Positions 44,041 to 52,717 of a stretch of DNA of 64,000 nucleotides are shown one piece after another; positions within the stretch are counted from its first letter, which is position 1; the number at the start of each line of letters is the position of its first letter. This DNA comes from Rhodobiaceae bacterium UBA4490 (GTDB lineage: Bacteria; Pseudomonadota; Alphaproteobacteria; Parvibaculales; Parvibaculaceae), in NCBI GenBank assembly GCA_002389665.1, contig DGNO01000001.1, forward strand, positions 397,564 to 461,563, given 5' to 3'. The notes beneath the pieces are model-generated. The model ran no database searches. It saw only the letters and a program-made list of their open reading frames with translations, and was not told the origin of the DNA. Both the position numbers and the translations under genes were made by a program.

Positions 44041-44163
44041 TCAATCCTCAATCGCGTCCCAGGTCTCTTCCCAGAGCGCTTCGACGGCATCGTCGAGATC
44101 GATTTCGTAAGCCCAAACGCAAGCCAGAAACCCGAGCACGAAGCCCAGCAGAAATTTCGCCAT
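44041..44163 (-). CDS. 40-aa membrane-anchored small protein
   Basis: Peptide MAKFLLGFVLGFLACVWAYE followed by an acidic half, IDLDDAVEALWEETWDAIED. AAGGGGGG lies just before two adjacent ATG codons; the second (44163) has better spacing. A hydrophobic helix joined to an amphipathic acidic helix is a common layout of small membrane proteins. It precedes no other gene in its direction within 100 bp; the function is unknown. Confidence 0.65.
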   Translation of the reverse strand: MAKFLLGFVLGFLACVWAYEIDLDDAVEALWEETWDAIED

Positions 44164-44186
44164 CATCCCCCCTTGTGATCCTGCGT

Positions 44187-44966
44187 TTAGGCAGGCTTCA
44201 GGGATTGTCCGTCATCCACGGTGAAAAGGGAACCCGTGATGAGGCGGCCTTGGTCCCCTGCCAATAGGAGCAGCGTGCCGTCGAGATCGGAATCCTCCCC
44301 GAGCCGCTTGCGGGGGAAACCGGCGATCTGCTTTTGCCCGCCCGCGCTGTCGAACCATTCGGAATTGAGCTCGGTGCGGATATAGCCGGGGCAAATCGCG
44401 TTGACGTTGATTTCGTGTTTCGCCCATTCGCGCGCCAGCGATTTCGTCATCATGGCCGTTGCCGCTTTCGACATGCAGTAAACGGCAAGGCCCGGCAGCA
44501 CGCTATGCGCGCCGATGGAGGCGATATTGATGATCCGCCCGCCCGCACCGCGCGCGATCATCCGCCGCCCGGCGGAGGTTGCCATGAAAAACGCGCCGCG
44601 CGTATTCGTGCCCATGATCTGGTCATAGGCTTCCGGCGTCACCTCCGTTGCCATGGCCTGCACATTCATGCCCGCATTGTTGACGAGAATATCAAGCGGT
44701 CCGAGCTCCGCTTCGATCTTGTCCATCGCCGTTTCAATACCGGCGGCATCGGTCACGTCGAGTGCAATAGGCAGCGCCTTGCCACCTTCTGCTGCGATTT
44801 CTTTGGCCAGTTCTTCGAGCCGCTCCACGCGCCGCCCGGCAATGGCGACCGCAGCGCCCGAGGCCGCCAGCACCCGCGCGAAACGCAGGCCGAGCCCGCT
44901 CGTTGCGCCCGTTACAAGAGCAGTTTTCCCGCTCAAATCCTGAGATGCGATTTTCACGCCAGACAT
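44187..44966 (-). CDS. SDR-family NAD(P)-dependent oxidoreductase
   Basis: 259 aa classical SDR. TGxxxGxG in VTGATSGLGLRFARVL, an Arg-rich stretch after strand 2 (IAGRRVERLEEL) that favours NADPH, NNAG (LVNNAGMN), Ser of IASIGAHSVL and YCMSK as the catalytic YxxxK. The C-terminus carries GSLFTVDDGQS. Probably a 3-ketoacyl or hydroxyacyl dehydrogenase; substrate unknown. It is transcribed away from the DsbA-like gene. Confidence 0.9.
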   Translation of the reverse strand: MSGVKIASQDLSGKTALVTGATSGLGLRFARVLAASGAAVAIAGRRVERLEELAKEIAAEGGKALPIALDVTDAAGIETAMDKIEAELGPLDILVNNAGMNVQAMATEVTPEAYDQIMGTNTRGAFFMATSAGRRMIARGAGGRIINIASIGAHSVLPGLAVYCMSKAATAMMTKSLAREWAKHEINVNAICPGYIRTELNSEWFDSAGGQKQIAGFPRKRLGEDSDLDGTLLLLAGDQGRLITGSLFTVDDGQSLKPA

Positions 44967-45104
44967 GACCCCGTCCTTACCTTTTGGTTCTGATTGGCCC
45001 GCATCCTACAAGGTGCCAAAGGGGGGTCAAGGAGACGTGTTTTGCGTAGGGGCGCAGGCTCTGTCAGACTGCTCCCAAAGAATTGAAAGCCGAGGAGACG
45101 CCCT

Positions 45105-45755
45105 ATGAAACTCGATATTATTTCCGACACGGTTTGCCCCTGGTGCTATATCGGCAAGAAGCGTCTGGAAAAGGCGCTGGCCGATAGCGGGCGCAGCGAT
45201 GTCGAAATCAATTGGCGCCCCTTCCGCCTCGACCCTTCCATTCCGCCAGAAGGCGTGGATCGCCAGGAATATCTGGAACGCAAGTTCGGCCCTGAAAAAA
45301 TGAAGGAAGCGGGCGGCGCGCTGAAAGAGATGGGCGCGCGCGAAGGCATTCCTTTCGCCTTCGACAAGATCGAACGCTCGCCCAATACACTGGACTCGCA
45401 CCGCTTGATCCTTTGGGCAGGTAGCGCCGGTGTGCAGGACGAAGTCGTCAGCCTGCTCTTCAAAGCCTATTTCGAGGAAGGAAAAGATATCGGCGACAAG
45501 GACGTGCTTGTTGCCGTGGCCGAGGAAGCGGGCATGGAAGGCGATGTGGTGCGCGATCTTCTCAATTCCGATGCAGACCTGAAACGGATCGAATATGACG
45601 ATTTCCAGGCCCGGCAAATGGGGATCACGGGCGTGCCCTGCTTTCTTTTCGAAAATCAGTTCGCGCTGGTCGGCGCGCAGGATGCAGACACGCTGGTGAA
45701 AGTCTTCGACCGTATCGAGATGAAGCTGAAAGAAGCGGCGGAAGTTCAAGGCTGA
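45105..45755 (+). CDS. DsbA-family oxidoreductase (FrnE-like)
   Basis: 216 aa. Thioredoxin fold with the CPWC active site (DTVCPWCYIGKK, residues 8–19), an inserted helical domain and the cis-Pro loop GITGVPCFLF. The FrnE/HCCA isomerase group is cytoplasmic and acts in polyketide-type isomerisation, thiol oxidation or oxidative-stress tolerance. No signal peptide. GAGGAG precedes ATG. Its stop is adjacent to the mfd stop (convergent). Confidence 0.92.
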   Translation: MKLDIISDTVCPWCYIGKKRLEKALADSGRSDVEINWRPFRLDPSIPPEGVDRQEYLERKFGPEKMKEAGGALKEMGAREGIPFAFDKIERSPNTLDSHRLILWAGSAGVQDEVVSLLFKAYFEEGKDIGDKDVLVAVAEEAGMEGDVVRDLLNSDADLKRIEYDDFQARQMGITGVPCFLFENQFALVGAQDADTLVKVFDRIEMKLKEAAEVQG

Positions 45756-48700
45756 TCAGGCTGCCGCTGCCGCTTCTCCTGCAATTTCCGCAAGTTCGCG
45801 CATCATGAGCCGCGTGCCGTTGAGCCGGTCCTCGGGCAGCGGCCAGTTGCGCATGAAAACGAGCTTGTGGTCCGGGCGCAGTTTTGCCTTGTCGCGCTCG
45901 TCATTGATGAATTCCACAAGCCCGCCCGGGTTCGGGAACTCGTTATTGCGGAACGTGAGCACCGCGCCCTTCGGCCCCGCATCGACTTTTTCCACCAACG
46001 CCTTGCGGCAAAGGCCTTTGATCTCGACGATCTTCAGGAGATGTTCGACCTCATCGGGCAGCGGGCCGAAACGGTCGATCAGCTCTGCGGCAAAACCGTC
46101 AATATCCTGTTGATCCTCGACGCTGGAAAGACGCCGGTAAAGCGCCATGCGGGCATTGAGGTCCGGCACATAATTTTCCGGGATAAGCACCGGCGTGCCG
46201 ATATTGATCTGCGGCGACCATTGGCCTTCGTCGCCGCTGCCTTCTTCCCCGCGCAGCGAAGCGACGGCTTCTTCCAGCATTTCCTGGTAAAGCTCGTAGC
46301 CCACCTCTTTGATATGGCCGGACTGTTCTTCACCCAGAAGATTACCGGCCCCGCGAATGTCGAGATCGTGGGAGGCAAGCGTGAACCCGGCGCCGAGCGA
46401 GTCGAGCGATTGCAGCACCCGCAGGCGTTTTTCCGCCGTCGGGGTCAGCTTCTTATTGGCCGGCACGGTCATATAAGCATAGGCGCGGGATTTGGAGCGC
46501 CCCACCCGGCCCCTAAGCTGATAAAGCTGGGAAAGACCGAACATGTCCGCCCGGTGAATGACCATTGTGTTAGCCGTCGGAATGTCGATACCCGATTCAA
46601 CGATGGTGGTGGAAATCAGCACGTCATATTGGCCGTCATAAAAGGCGGTCATCTTGTCTTCGATTTCCGTCGGCGCCATCTGCCCATGAGCCGTGATGAA
46701 TTTCACTTCCGGTACATATTCCTTCAGAAAATCTTCCGCTTCCTTCAGATCGGAAATGCGTGGGCAGACATAAAAGCTCTGCCCGCCCCGGTAATGCTCG
46801 CGCAGAAAGGCCTCGCGGATGATAACGGGATCGAAGGGCGCCACATAGGTGCGCACGGCCAGCCGGTCCACGGGCGGCGTGGCAATGAGCGAAAGTTCGC
46901 GCACACCGGAAAGAGCGAGCTGCAGCGTGCGCGGAATGGGCGTTGCCGTCAGCGTCAGCACATGCACGTCCGAGCGCAGCTCTTTCAGGCGTTCTTTGTG
47001 TTTGACGCCGAAATGCTGTTCCTCATCGACGATCATGAGGCCGAGATTGTTGAATTTGATGGTCTTGCTAAGCAGCGCGTGAGTGCCGATGACGATATCG
47101 ACATCACCGCTGGTAAGCCCGGCTTTCGTTTCTTGCGCCTCCTTGTGCGGCACGAGACGGGAAAGCTGGCGAATGTTGAGCGGCAATCCGGCAAAGCGCT
47201 GCGTGAAGGATTTAAAATGTTGGCGGGCGAGCAGCGTCGTCGGCACCACGACCGCCACCTGATGCCCGTCCATGGCGGCGGTGAAGGCGGCGCGCAGCGC
47301 GACTTCGGTTTTGCCGAAGCCGACATCGCCGCAGACCAGCCGGTCCATCGGCCGTCCTTTGGAAAGATCTTCCATGACCGCGTCGATGGCCTGCGCCTGG
47401 TCGTCCGTTTCCTCGTAAGGAAAGCGCGCGCAGAACTCGTCATAAATGCCGTCTTGAACGTTGATCGGCGGGGCGTCTTTCAGCTCACGCGCCGCAGCGA
47501 TCTTGATGAGCTGCGCGGCCATATCGCGCAGGCGTTCTTTCAGTTTGGCTTTGCGCGCCTGCCAGCCCGAACCACCGAGACGGTCAAGCTGCACGGCGGC
47601 ATCGTCGGAACCGAAGCGGGACAGAAGCTCGATATTCTCGACCGGCAGATAGAGCTTGTCGCCGCCATGATAAAGAATGAGAAGGCAGTCATGGGGCGCG
47701 CCGGAGACGTCCACTGTCTGCAGCCCTTCGAAGCGGCCAATGCCGTGATCGACATGCACCACCACATCACCGGGCGTCAGGCTCGAGGCTTCGGTGAGGA
47801 AATTGTCCGCGCGCTTCTTGCGCTGGCGGCGCACCAGCCGGTCGCCCAGCACGTCCTGCTCGCTGATGATCGCAAGTTCATCCGTCTCAAAACCGTGCTC
47901 GAGCCCCAACACCACGAGTTTGACGGTGGCGGCATTGCCGCTCAGCGCTTCGGCCCAGGTGCCCGCCAGCGCTTCATTCTCGATCTTGTGTTCGGCGAGT
48001 ACCCCTTGCAGGCGTTCGCGCGCCCCGCCGCTCCAGCTTGCAATGACAACGCGCTTACCTGCTTTGCGAAGCCCTTGTATATGGCCGCCTAACGCATCGA
48101 AGACATTGACGCCTTCCTGCTGGCGCTCGGGAGCGAAACTGCGCCCTTCCCGCGCGCCGAAATTGATCACGTTCGCCTGCGTTTCCGGCAGAGCGAAGGG
48201 GGAGAAGGCCCGCACCCGCTTGCCCTCAAGCTGCGCTTTCCAATCGTTTTCGGTCAGATAAAGCGCGGAGGGTTTGAGCGGTTTGTAACTCGGCACATCC
48301 ATGTTCTTCATGGGTTTGACCGAAACGCGCGCGTCGAAATAATCCTGAATGAGATCGAAGCGGGAGGCGCGCGCTTCATCGACCTGATGGTCGAGCGTGA
48401 TAAGCGCGCCCGGTACATAATCGAAAAGCGTTTCGAGCTTTTCATGGAAGAGCGGCAGCCAGTGCTCCATGCCCTGATGCTTGCGCCCTTCACTCACCGC
48501 TTCATAAAGCGGATCGCCGTCATTGGCGGGCCCGAAAGTCGCGACATAGCCCGCGCGGAAGCGTTTGATGGAGGCCGGGTCAAGATTGACCTCGCTCACG
48601 GAGACAAGCTCAAGGCCGGAAAGCTGACCCACCGTGCGCTGGCTCTCTGGATCGAAAGTGCGCACGGAATCGAGCGTGTCCCCGAAAAGATCGAGCCGCA

Positions 48701-49250
48701 CCGGCTCATCGAGGCTCGGCGGGTAGATATCGACAATCCCGCCGCGCACCGCGTATTCGCCGGGCTCGCGCACCGTGCCCGTTCGAGAAAAGCCGTTCTC
48801 GGCGAGATAGAGCAGAAGTTCGTCGAGATCGATGCGGTTGCCGACATGGGCATGCCAGCCCCCCGCCTCGAGCGTCTTGTGCTCCGGCACCCGCTGGATC
48901 GCGGCATTGACGGTGGCCAGCACGATAAGCGGTTTCTCCGCTCCCTCGGCACGCTTGGCGAGCCGGGTGAGCGTTGCCATGCGGCGGGCGACGATATCCG
49001 TATGGGGCGATACACGGTCGTAAGGCAGGCAGTCCCAGGCCGGAAAGGTCGCAATTTCCACATCGGGCGCGAAGAAGGACAAGGCCTCGCTCAACAGGCT
49101 CATGCGCGCGTCGTCGCGGGCGATGTGCAGCAGCACCTCACCCTCCAGCGCCCGTGCGAGATCGCTCAGCACCAAGGCATCGAACCCTTCCGGCGTTTCG
49201 CCAAGGTTCAACAGGCCGTCGGTTTCAATGAGGGGGCGTATGTCGGTCAC
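45756..49250 (-). CDS. mfd: Transcription-repair coupling factor
   Basis: 1164 aa. Mfd removes RNA polymerase stalled at lesions and recruits UvrA. Domain order: UvrB-like N-terminal module (1 to about 340), RNA-polymerase-interaction (CarD-like) domain (about 480–550; LTPGDVVVHVDHGIGRFEGL), RecG-like helicase domains with Walker A CGDVGFGKTEVA and DEEQHFGVKHKE, GRVGRSKSRAYAY as motif VI, and a C-terminal D7/TRCF domain. The start is GTG 49250 with no clear ribosome site. It follows sdhE by 45 bp on the same strand. Confidence 0.97.
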   Translation of the reverse strand: MTDIRPLIETDGLLNLGETPEGFDALVLSDLARALEGEVLLHIARDDARMSLLSEALSFFAPDVEIATFPAWDCLPYDRVSPHTDIVARRMATLTRLAKRAEGAEKPLIVLATVNAAIQRVPEHKTLEAGGWHAHVGNRIDLDELLLYLAENGFSRTGTVREPGEYAVRGGIVDIYPPSLDEPVRLDLFGDTLDSVRTFDPESQRTVGQLSGLELVSVSEVNLDPASIKRFRAGYVATFGPANDGDPLYEAVSEGRKHQGMEHWLPLFHEKLETLFDYVPGALITLDHQVDEARASRFDLIQDYFDARVSVKPMKNMDVPSYKPLKPSALYLTENDWKAQLEGKRVRAFSPFALPETQANVINFGAREGRSFAPERQQEGVNVFDALGGHIQGLRKAGKRVVIASWSGGARERLQGVLAEHKIENEALAGTWAEALSGNAATVKLVVLGLEHGFETDELAIISEQDVLGDRLVRRQRKKRADNFLTEASSLTPGDVVVHVDHGIGRFEGLQTVDVSGAPHDCLLILYHGGDKLYLPVENIELLSRFGSDDAAVQLDRLGGSGWQARKAKLKERLRDMAAQLIKIAAARELKDAPPINVQDGIYDEFCARFPYEETDDQAQAIDAVMEDLSKGRPMDRLVCGDVGFGKTEVALRAAFTAAMDGHQVAVVVPTTLLARQHFKSFTQRFAGLPLNIRQLSRLVPHKEAQETKAGLTSGDVDIVIGTHALLSKTIKFNNLGLMIVDEEQHFGVKHKERLKELRSDVHVLTLTATPIPRTLQLALSGVRELSLIATPPVDRLAVRTYVAPFDPVIIREAFLREHYRGGQSFYVCPRISDLKEAEDFLKEYVPEVKFITAHGQMAPTEIEDKMTAFYDGQYDVLISTTIVESGIDIPTANTMVIHRADMFGLSQLYQLRGRVGRSKSRAYAYMTVPANKKLTPTAEKRLRVLQSLDSLGAGFTLASHDLDIRGAGNLLGEEQSGHIKEVGYELYQEMLEEAVASLRGEEGSGDEGQWSPQINIGTPVLIPENYVPDLNARMALYRRLSSVEDQQDIDGFAAELIDRFGPLPDEVEHLLKIVEIKGLCRKALVEKVDAGPKGAVLTFRNNEFPNPGGLVEFINDERDKAKLRPDHKLVFMRNWPLPEDRLNGTRLMMRELAEIAGEAAAAA

Positions 49251-49295
49251 GGGAGATGGCTCGCGGGCAAAGGGCTTCGGGCTTGGTCCAGGGAA

Positions 49296-49580
49296 TTACT
49301 TTTGGCGGAACATCGTTCCGTCGAGATGGCTGAGGCCGCATATCCGTTTGAAGAGCGCGGTATCATGGGCCGGCTCCACCGGCTCGCGGCCCACCACCCA
49401 GGCATAGAGCATGTCGTCCGGTACCTCGAGCAGCGCTTCCAGCGCGTCGAGCTCCTCGGCGGGCAGGTTTTCCAGCTCGGCATCGATGAAAATGCCCAGA
49501 ATGAGGTCCATTTCCTTCATTCCGCGGTGCCAGCCGCGGAATCGGATACGCTTGCGGCGCACGTCGAGTGGGTCGCTCAC
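49296..49580 (-). CDS. sdhE: Succinate dehydrogenase assembly factor 2 (SdhE)
   Basis: 94 aa from GTG 49580, chosen because GGAAGT lies just upstream and it gives the normal length. SdhE helps attach FAD to SdhA; its invariant RGxxE motif is present in FRGWHRGMKEMDLILG. The four-helix sequence LENLPAEELDALEALLEVPD and the tail AWVVGREPVEP complete the family. The sdhE–mfd–recG–DUF502 neighbourhood is typical of Alphaproteobacteria. Confidence 0.95.
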   Translation of the reverse strand: MSDPLDVRRKRIRFRGWHRGMKEMDLILGIFIDAELENLPAEELDALEALLEVPDDMLYAWVVGREPVEPAHDTALFKRICGLSHLDGTMFRQK

Positions 49581-49703
49581 ATCACTTCCTTTCCTTGTTG
49601 ACCCCACGATATAGACCTAGAAAGAGGCGCTGTCAGCCCGCCGGTTGTTCACGCTCCGTTGCACGCTAGAATTGGCGCCCCCGATACTCGTAAAAGGCTG
49701 AAA

Positions 49704-51794
49704 ATGCGGCCAGAAATTCTCTTTCCCCTGTTTGCCTCCGTCACCCGCCTGCCCGGCATCGGGCCGCGGCTGGAGAAGCTCTATGAGCGGCTGACGGGCC
49801 CGCATGTGGTGGATTTGCTCTGGCATCTGCCTACGGGAATCATCGACCGGCGCTTCCGCCCGCCCATTTCGGAGGTCAAAGACGGCGAAATCGCCACTCT
49901 GGCAATCACCGTGGGGCTGCATGTGCCCCCGCCGCCCCGCAACAACCGGGTGCCTTACCGGGTCTGGGTCTCCGATGAGACGGGGGAGATGTCCCTTGTC
50001 TTCTTCCGGGCGCGGGCCGACTACATCCAGAAAATGCTGCCCGAGGGGCAAAAGCGGCTGATCAGCGGCAAGGTCGATTTTTATCAGGGCCAGCCGCAAA
50101 TGACCCATCCGGATCACATCGTCGCCCCCGAAAACGAAAAAGATATGCCGCTTATCGAGGCGGTCTATCCCCTCACCCAAGGGTTGACGCAGAAACAGGT
50201 ACAAAAAGCCGCCGCGAACGCGCTGGCCAAAGCCCCGGCCCTTGCCGAATGGCTGGACCCGGCCTGGAAAGCCAAAAATGCTTGGCCGGACTGGCAGGAG
50301 GCGATCAGGGCGGCCCATGCGCCGGCAAGCGAGGCGGAACTGGCGCCCGAGGCCGCTGCCCGCGCCCGCCTCGCCTATGACGAGCTGCTCTCCAATCAGT
50401 TGGCATTGGCGCTGGTGCGCCTTCGGATGCGCGCCCGGGCGGGCCGGCCGGTAAAAGGCGATGGCCGCCTTCGGGCCAAGGTTGAAAAGGCTCTTCCCTT
50501 TGCGCTGACTGGCGCCCAAAAAGACGCGATTGCCGAGATCGATGCCGACCTTGCCTCGAACCGGCGTATGCTGCGCCTCCTGCAAGGGGATGTGGGCTCC
50601 GGCAAGACACTGGTCGGCCTCATGGCCATGCTCTCCGCCATCGAAAGCGGCGCGCAGGCCGCCCTTATGGCGCCGACAGAAATTCTCGCCCGTCAGCATG
50701 CCGCAGGTCTTGCCCCGCTCTGCGAGGCGGCGGGTGTCACCCTCGCGCTGCTTACGGGCCGGGAGAAAGGCAAGTCCCGCGAGGCGGTGCTGAGCCGCCT
50801 TCAATCCGGGGAGATCGATATCCTGGTCGGCACCCATGCCCTCTTCCAAGAGGATGTGCATTTCAAGGACCTTGCCGTTGCTGTGGTGGACGAACAGCAC
50901 CGTTTCGGCGTTCATCAGCGCATGCAGCTGCAATCGAAAGGCGGTGCGGGCACAAATGTGCTGGTGATGACGGCTACGCCCATTCCCCGCACCCTGACGC
51001 TGACGGCTTATGGGGATATGGATGTTTCCCGCCTCACCGAAAAGCCGCCGGGCCGCCAGCCCATCGACACGCGCCTTGTCTCCGCCGAGCGCCTTCATGA
51101 GGTGGTAGAAGCGGTGCGCCGGGCGATGCAGAGCGGCGCGCGGGTCTATTGGGTCTGCCCGCTCGTCGAAGAATCCGACGTTCTTGACGTTGCCGCGGCC
51201 GAGGAACGCTACGGCGCGCTCAGCCATACATTCGGGGATAAAGTCGGGATCGTGCATGGGCGCATGCGGGCGGCGGAAAAAGACGCCGTCATGGCGCGGT
51301 TCCAGTCCGGGGAGATTTCGCTGCTCGTTGCCACCACGGTGATCGAAGTCGGCGTCGATGTGCCCGAAGCCACGGTGATGGTGATCGAACATGCCGAGCG
51401 TTTCGGCCTTGCCCAGCTTCACCAGCTGCGCGGGCGCGTCGGGCGCGGCAGCGGTAAATCCACTTGCCTGCTTCTTTATCACGGCGCCCTGGGCGAGACC
51501 GCCAAGGCGCGCCTCAAGATCATGCGCGATACGGAAGACGGGTTTGTCATCGCCGAAGAAGATTTGCGCCTGCGCGGCGCAGGTGAGCTTCTCGGCACGC
51601 GCCAGAGCGGGATGCCGGAATTCCGCCTCGCCGATATCACCGCGCACCGGGAGCTTTTAAGCGTGGCCTATGATGACGCACGGCTTATCGTCGAAACGGA
51701 CCCGGAGCTGGAAGGACCGCGCGGCGAGGCGCTGCGCACCCTGCTCTATCTTTTCGAGCGGGACGACGCGATCAGGTATCTTCGCTCAGGCTGA
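49704..51794 (+). CDS. recG: ATP-dependent DNA helicase RecG
   Basis: 696 aa from ATG 49704 (AAGGCTGAA upstream). Branch-migration helicase for stalled forks. Wedge/OB domain at the N-terminus (VTRLPGIGPRLEKLYERLTG; then EIATLAITVGLHVPPPP), Walker A LLQGDVGSGKTLVGL, DEQHRFGVHQR, TATPIPRTLTL and the motif VI QLRGRVGRGSGK. A TRG-like C-terminus follows (ENLRLRGAGELLGTRQSG-like EEDLRLRGAGELL). Divergent from sdhE; its last 23 bases overlap the DUF502 gene, which runs the other way. Confidence 0.97.
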   Translation: MRPEILFPLFASVTRLPGIGPRLEKLYERLTGPHVVDLLWHLPTGIIDRRFRPPISEVKDGEIATLAITVGLHVPPPPRNNRVPYRVWVSDETGEMSLVFFRARADYIQKMLPEGQKRLISGKVDFYQGQPQMTHPDHIVAPENEKDMPLIEAVYPLTQGLTQKQVQKAAANALAKAPALAEWLDPAWKAKNAWPDWQEAIRAAHAPASEAELAPEAAARARLAYDELLSNQLALALVRLRMRARAGRPVKGDGRLRAKVEKALPFALTGAQKDAIAEIDADLASNRRMLRLLQGDVGSGKTLVGLMAMLSAIESGAQAALMAPTEILARQHAAGLAPLCEAAGVTLALLTGREKGKSREAVLSRLQSGEIDILVGTHALFQEDVHFKDLAVAVVDEQHRFGVHQRMQLQSKGGAGTNVLVMTATPIPRTLTLTAYGDMDVSRLTEKPPGRQPIDTRLVSAERLHEVVEAVRRAMQSGARVYWVCPLVEESDVLDVAAAEERYGALSHTFGDKVGIVHGRMRAAEKDAVMARFQSGEISLLVATTVIEVGVDVPEATVMVIEHAERFGLAQLHQLRGRVGRGSGKSTCLLLYHGALGETAKARLKIMRDTEDGFVIAEEDLRLRGAGELLGTRQSGMPEFRLADITAHRELLSVAYDDARLIVETDPELEGPRGEALRTLLYLFERDDAIRYLRSG

Positions 51795-52524
51795 CACTCG
51801 CAGCCGCGTCTTTTCCCGCATCCTTTTTAGGCAGCTTTTTCACGTCCTCGGTCGGCGGCGAGACGAGGCCGGCAGAGATGATGAGCTTGGCGGCATCCTC
51901 GATCGACATCTCCAGCGGATAAATGTCTTTACGGGGCACGAAGAGAAGAAAGCCCGAAGTGGGGTTCGGCGTGGTCGGCAGGAAGACGCTGACGAGGTCG
52001 TCATCCGTCGGTGCTTTTTCCAAAACCTCACCCTTCGTGCTGGTCGTGATGAACACCAGCGCATAAAGCCCGCGCCTTGGATATTCGATCAGCGCCGCTT
52101 CCCGGAAGGACGTATTGCTCTGGGAGATCACGGTCTCGAAAATCTGTTTCAGTGCGCCGTAGATGCTGCGCACGACGGGCATCCGGTCCACCAGCCGCTC
52201 GCCCCAGACCAGCAATTGCCGCCCGAAGAAATTTGCGGTCAGCGCACCGAGCAATGTCAGCACGACAAGCGCGATGAGCAGCCCGAGCCCCGGAATGGAA
52301 AAGGGAATGTATCTTTCCGGCTGGTAAGCGGCGGGAATAAGCGGCAAGAACCAGTAATCCACCAGCTCCACGAACCAGCTTGTCAGATAGATCGTAATGC
52401 CAATCGGGGCCGCAACGACAAGACCGGTCAGAAAGTAGTTACGCAACCGGGTGAGAAACCCGACGCGGCTTGCCGGCAGGATGATATGCGGATCGCCTGA
52501 AGGTTTGTCCTGCTTGTTGCTCAT
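51772..52524 (-). CDS. DUF502 family membrane protein
   Basis: 250 aa with two N-terminal membrane helices (YFLTGLVVAAPIGITIYLTS and GLGLLIALVVLTLLGALTAN), then a soluble part with the family blocks GERLVDRMPVVRSIYGALKQ, EYPRRGLYALVFITT and VFLPTTPNPTSGFLLFVP. Function unknown; DUF502 proteins are associated with membranes and in plants with COV (continuous vascular ring). It overlaps recG tail to tail by 23 bp. Confidence 0.9.
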   Translation of the reverse strand: MSNKQDKPSGDPHIILPASRVGFLTRLRNYFLTGLVVAAPIGITIYLTSWFVELVDYWFLPLIPAAYQPERYIPFSIPGLGLLIALVVLTLLGALTANFFGRQLLVWGERLVDRMPVVRSIYGALKQIFETVISQSNTSFREAALIEYPRRGLYALVFITTSTKGEVLEKAPTDDDLVSVFLPTTPNPTSGFLLFVPRKDIYPLEMSIEDAAKLIISAGLVSPPTEDVKKLPKKDAGKDAAASVSLSEDT

Positions 52525-52672
52525 GTCCTGGCCATTTGACGTAGGGGGGAAAAGGCATTGCGCCGGGGGTTTTTCAACATCCCCGAAACATGCCAGAAAT
52601 AGGAACCGGATTCACGAAAACAAAGGCCGCAATCTCATGAAAAGGCGGCGGGACCGGACGCGAGGAGGAAGC

Positions 52673-52717
52673 ATGACTGGCGATGAGGCGTATTTTCCCG
52701 GACGGAGGCTCGCATGA
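52673..52717 (+). CDS. Candidate 14-aa leader peptide
   Basis: Peptide MTGDEAYFPGRRLA. GGAGG lies 4 nt before ATG and the stop codon overlaps the ATG of the phosphotransferase gene (ATGA), so translation of the two would be coupled. The same (D/E)AYFPGR core occurs in a leader ORF before the antiporter gene at 19568–19636. A short ORF of this quality is probably translated, but it is not proven. Confidence 0.45.
   Translation: MTGDEAYFPGRRLA

Noticed and set aside
45867..48092. 741-codon open frame antisense to mfd
   Set aside because: Shadow of a long conserved gene; composition rich in H, R, F and Q, with no domain pattern.
49617..51647. 676-codon open frame antisense to recG
   Set aside because: RecG helicase motifs on the plus strand are unmistakable; the antisense frame has no motifs.
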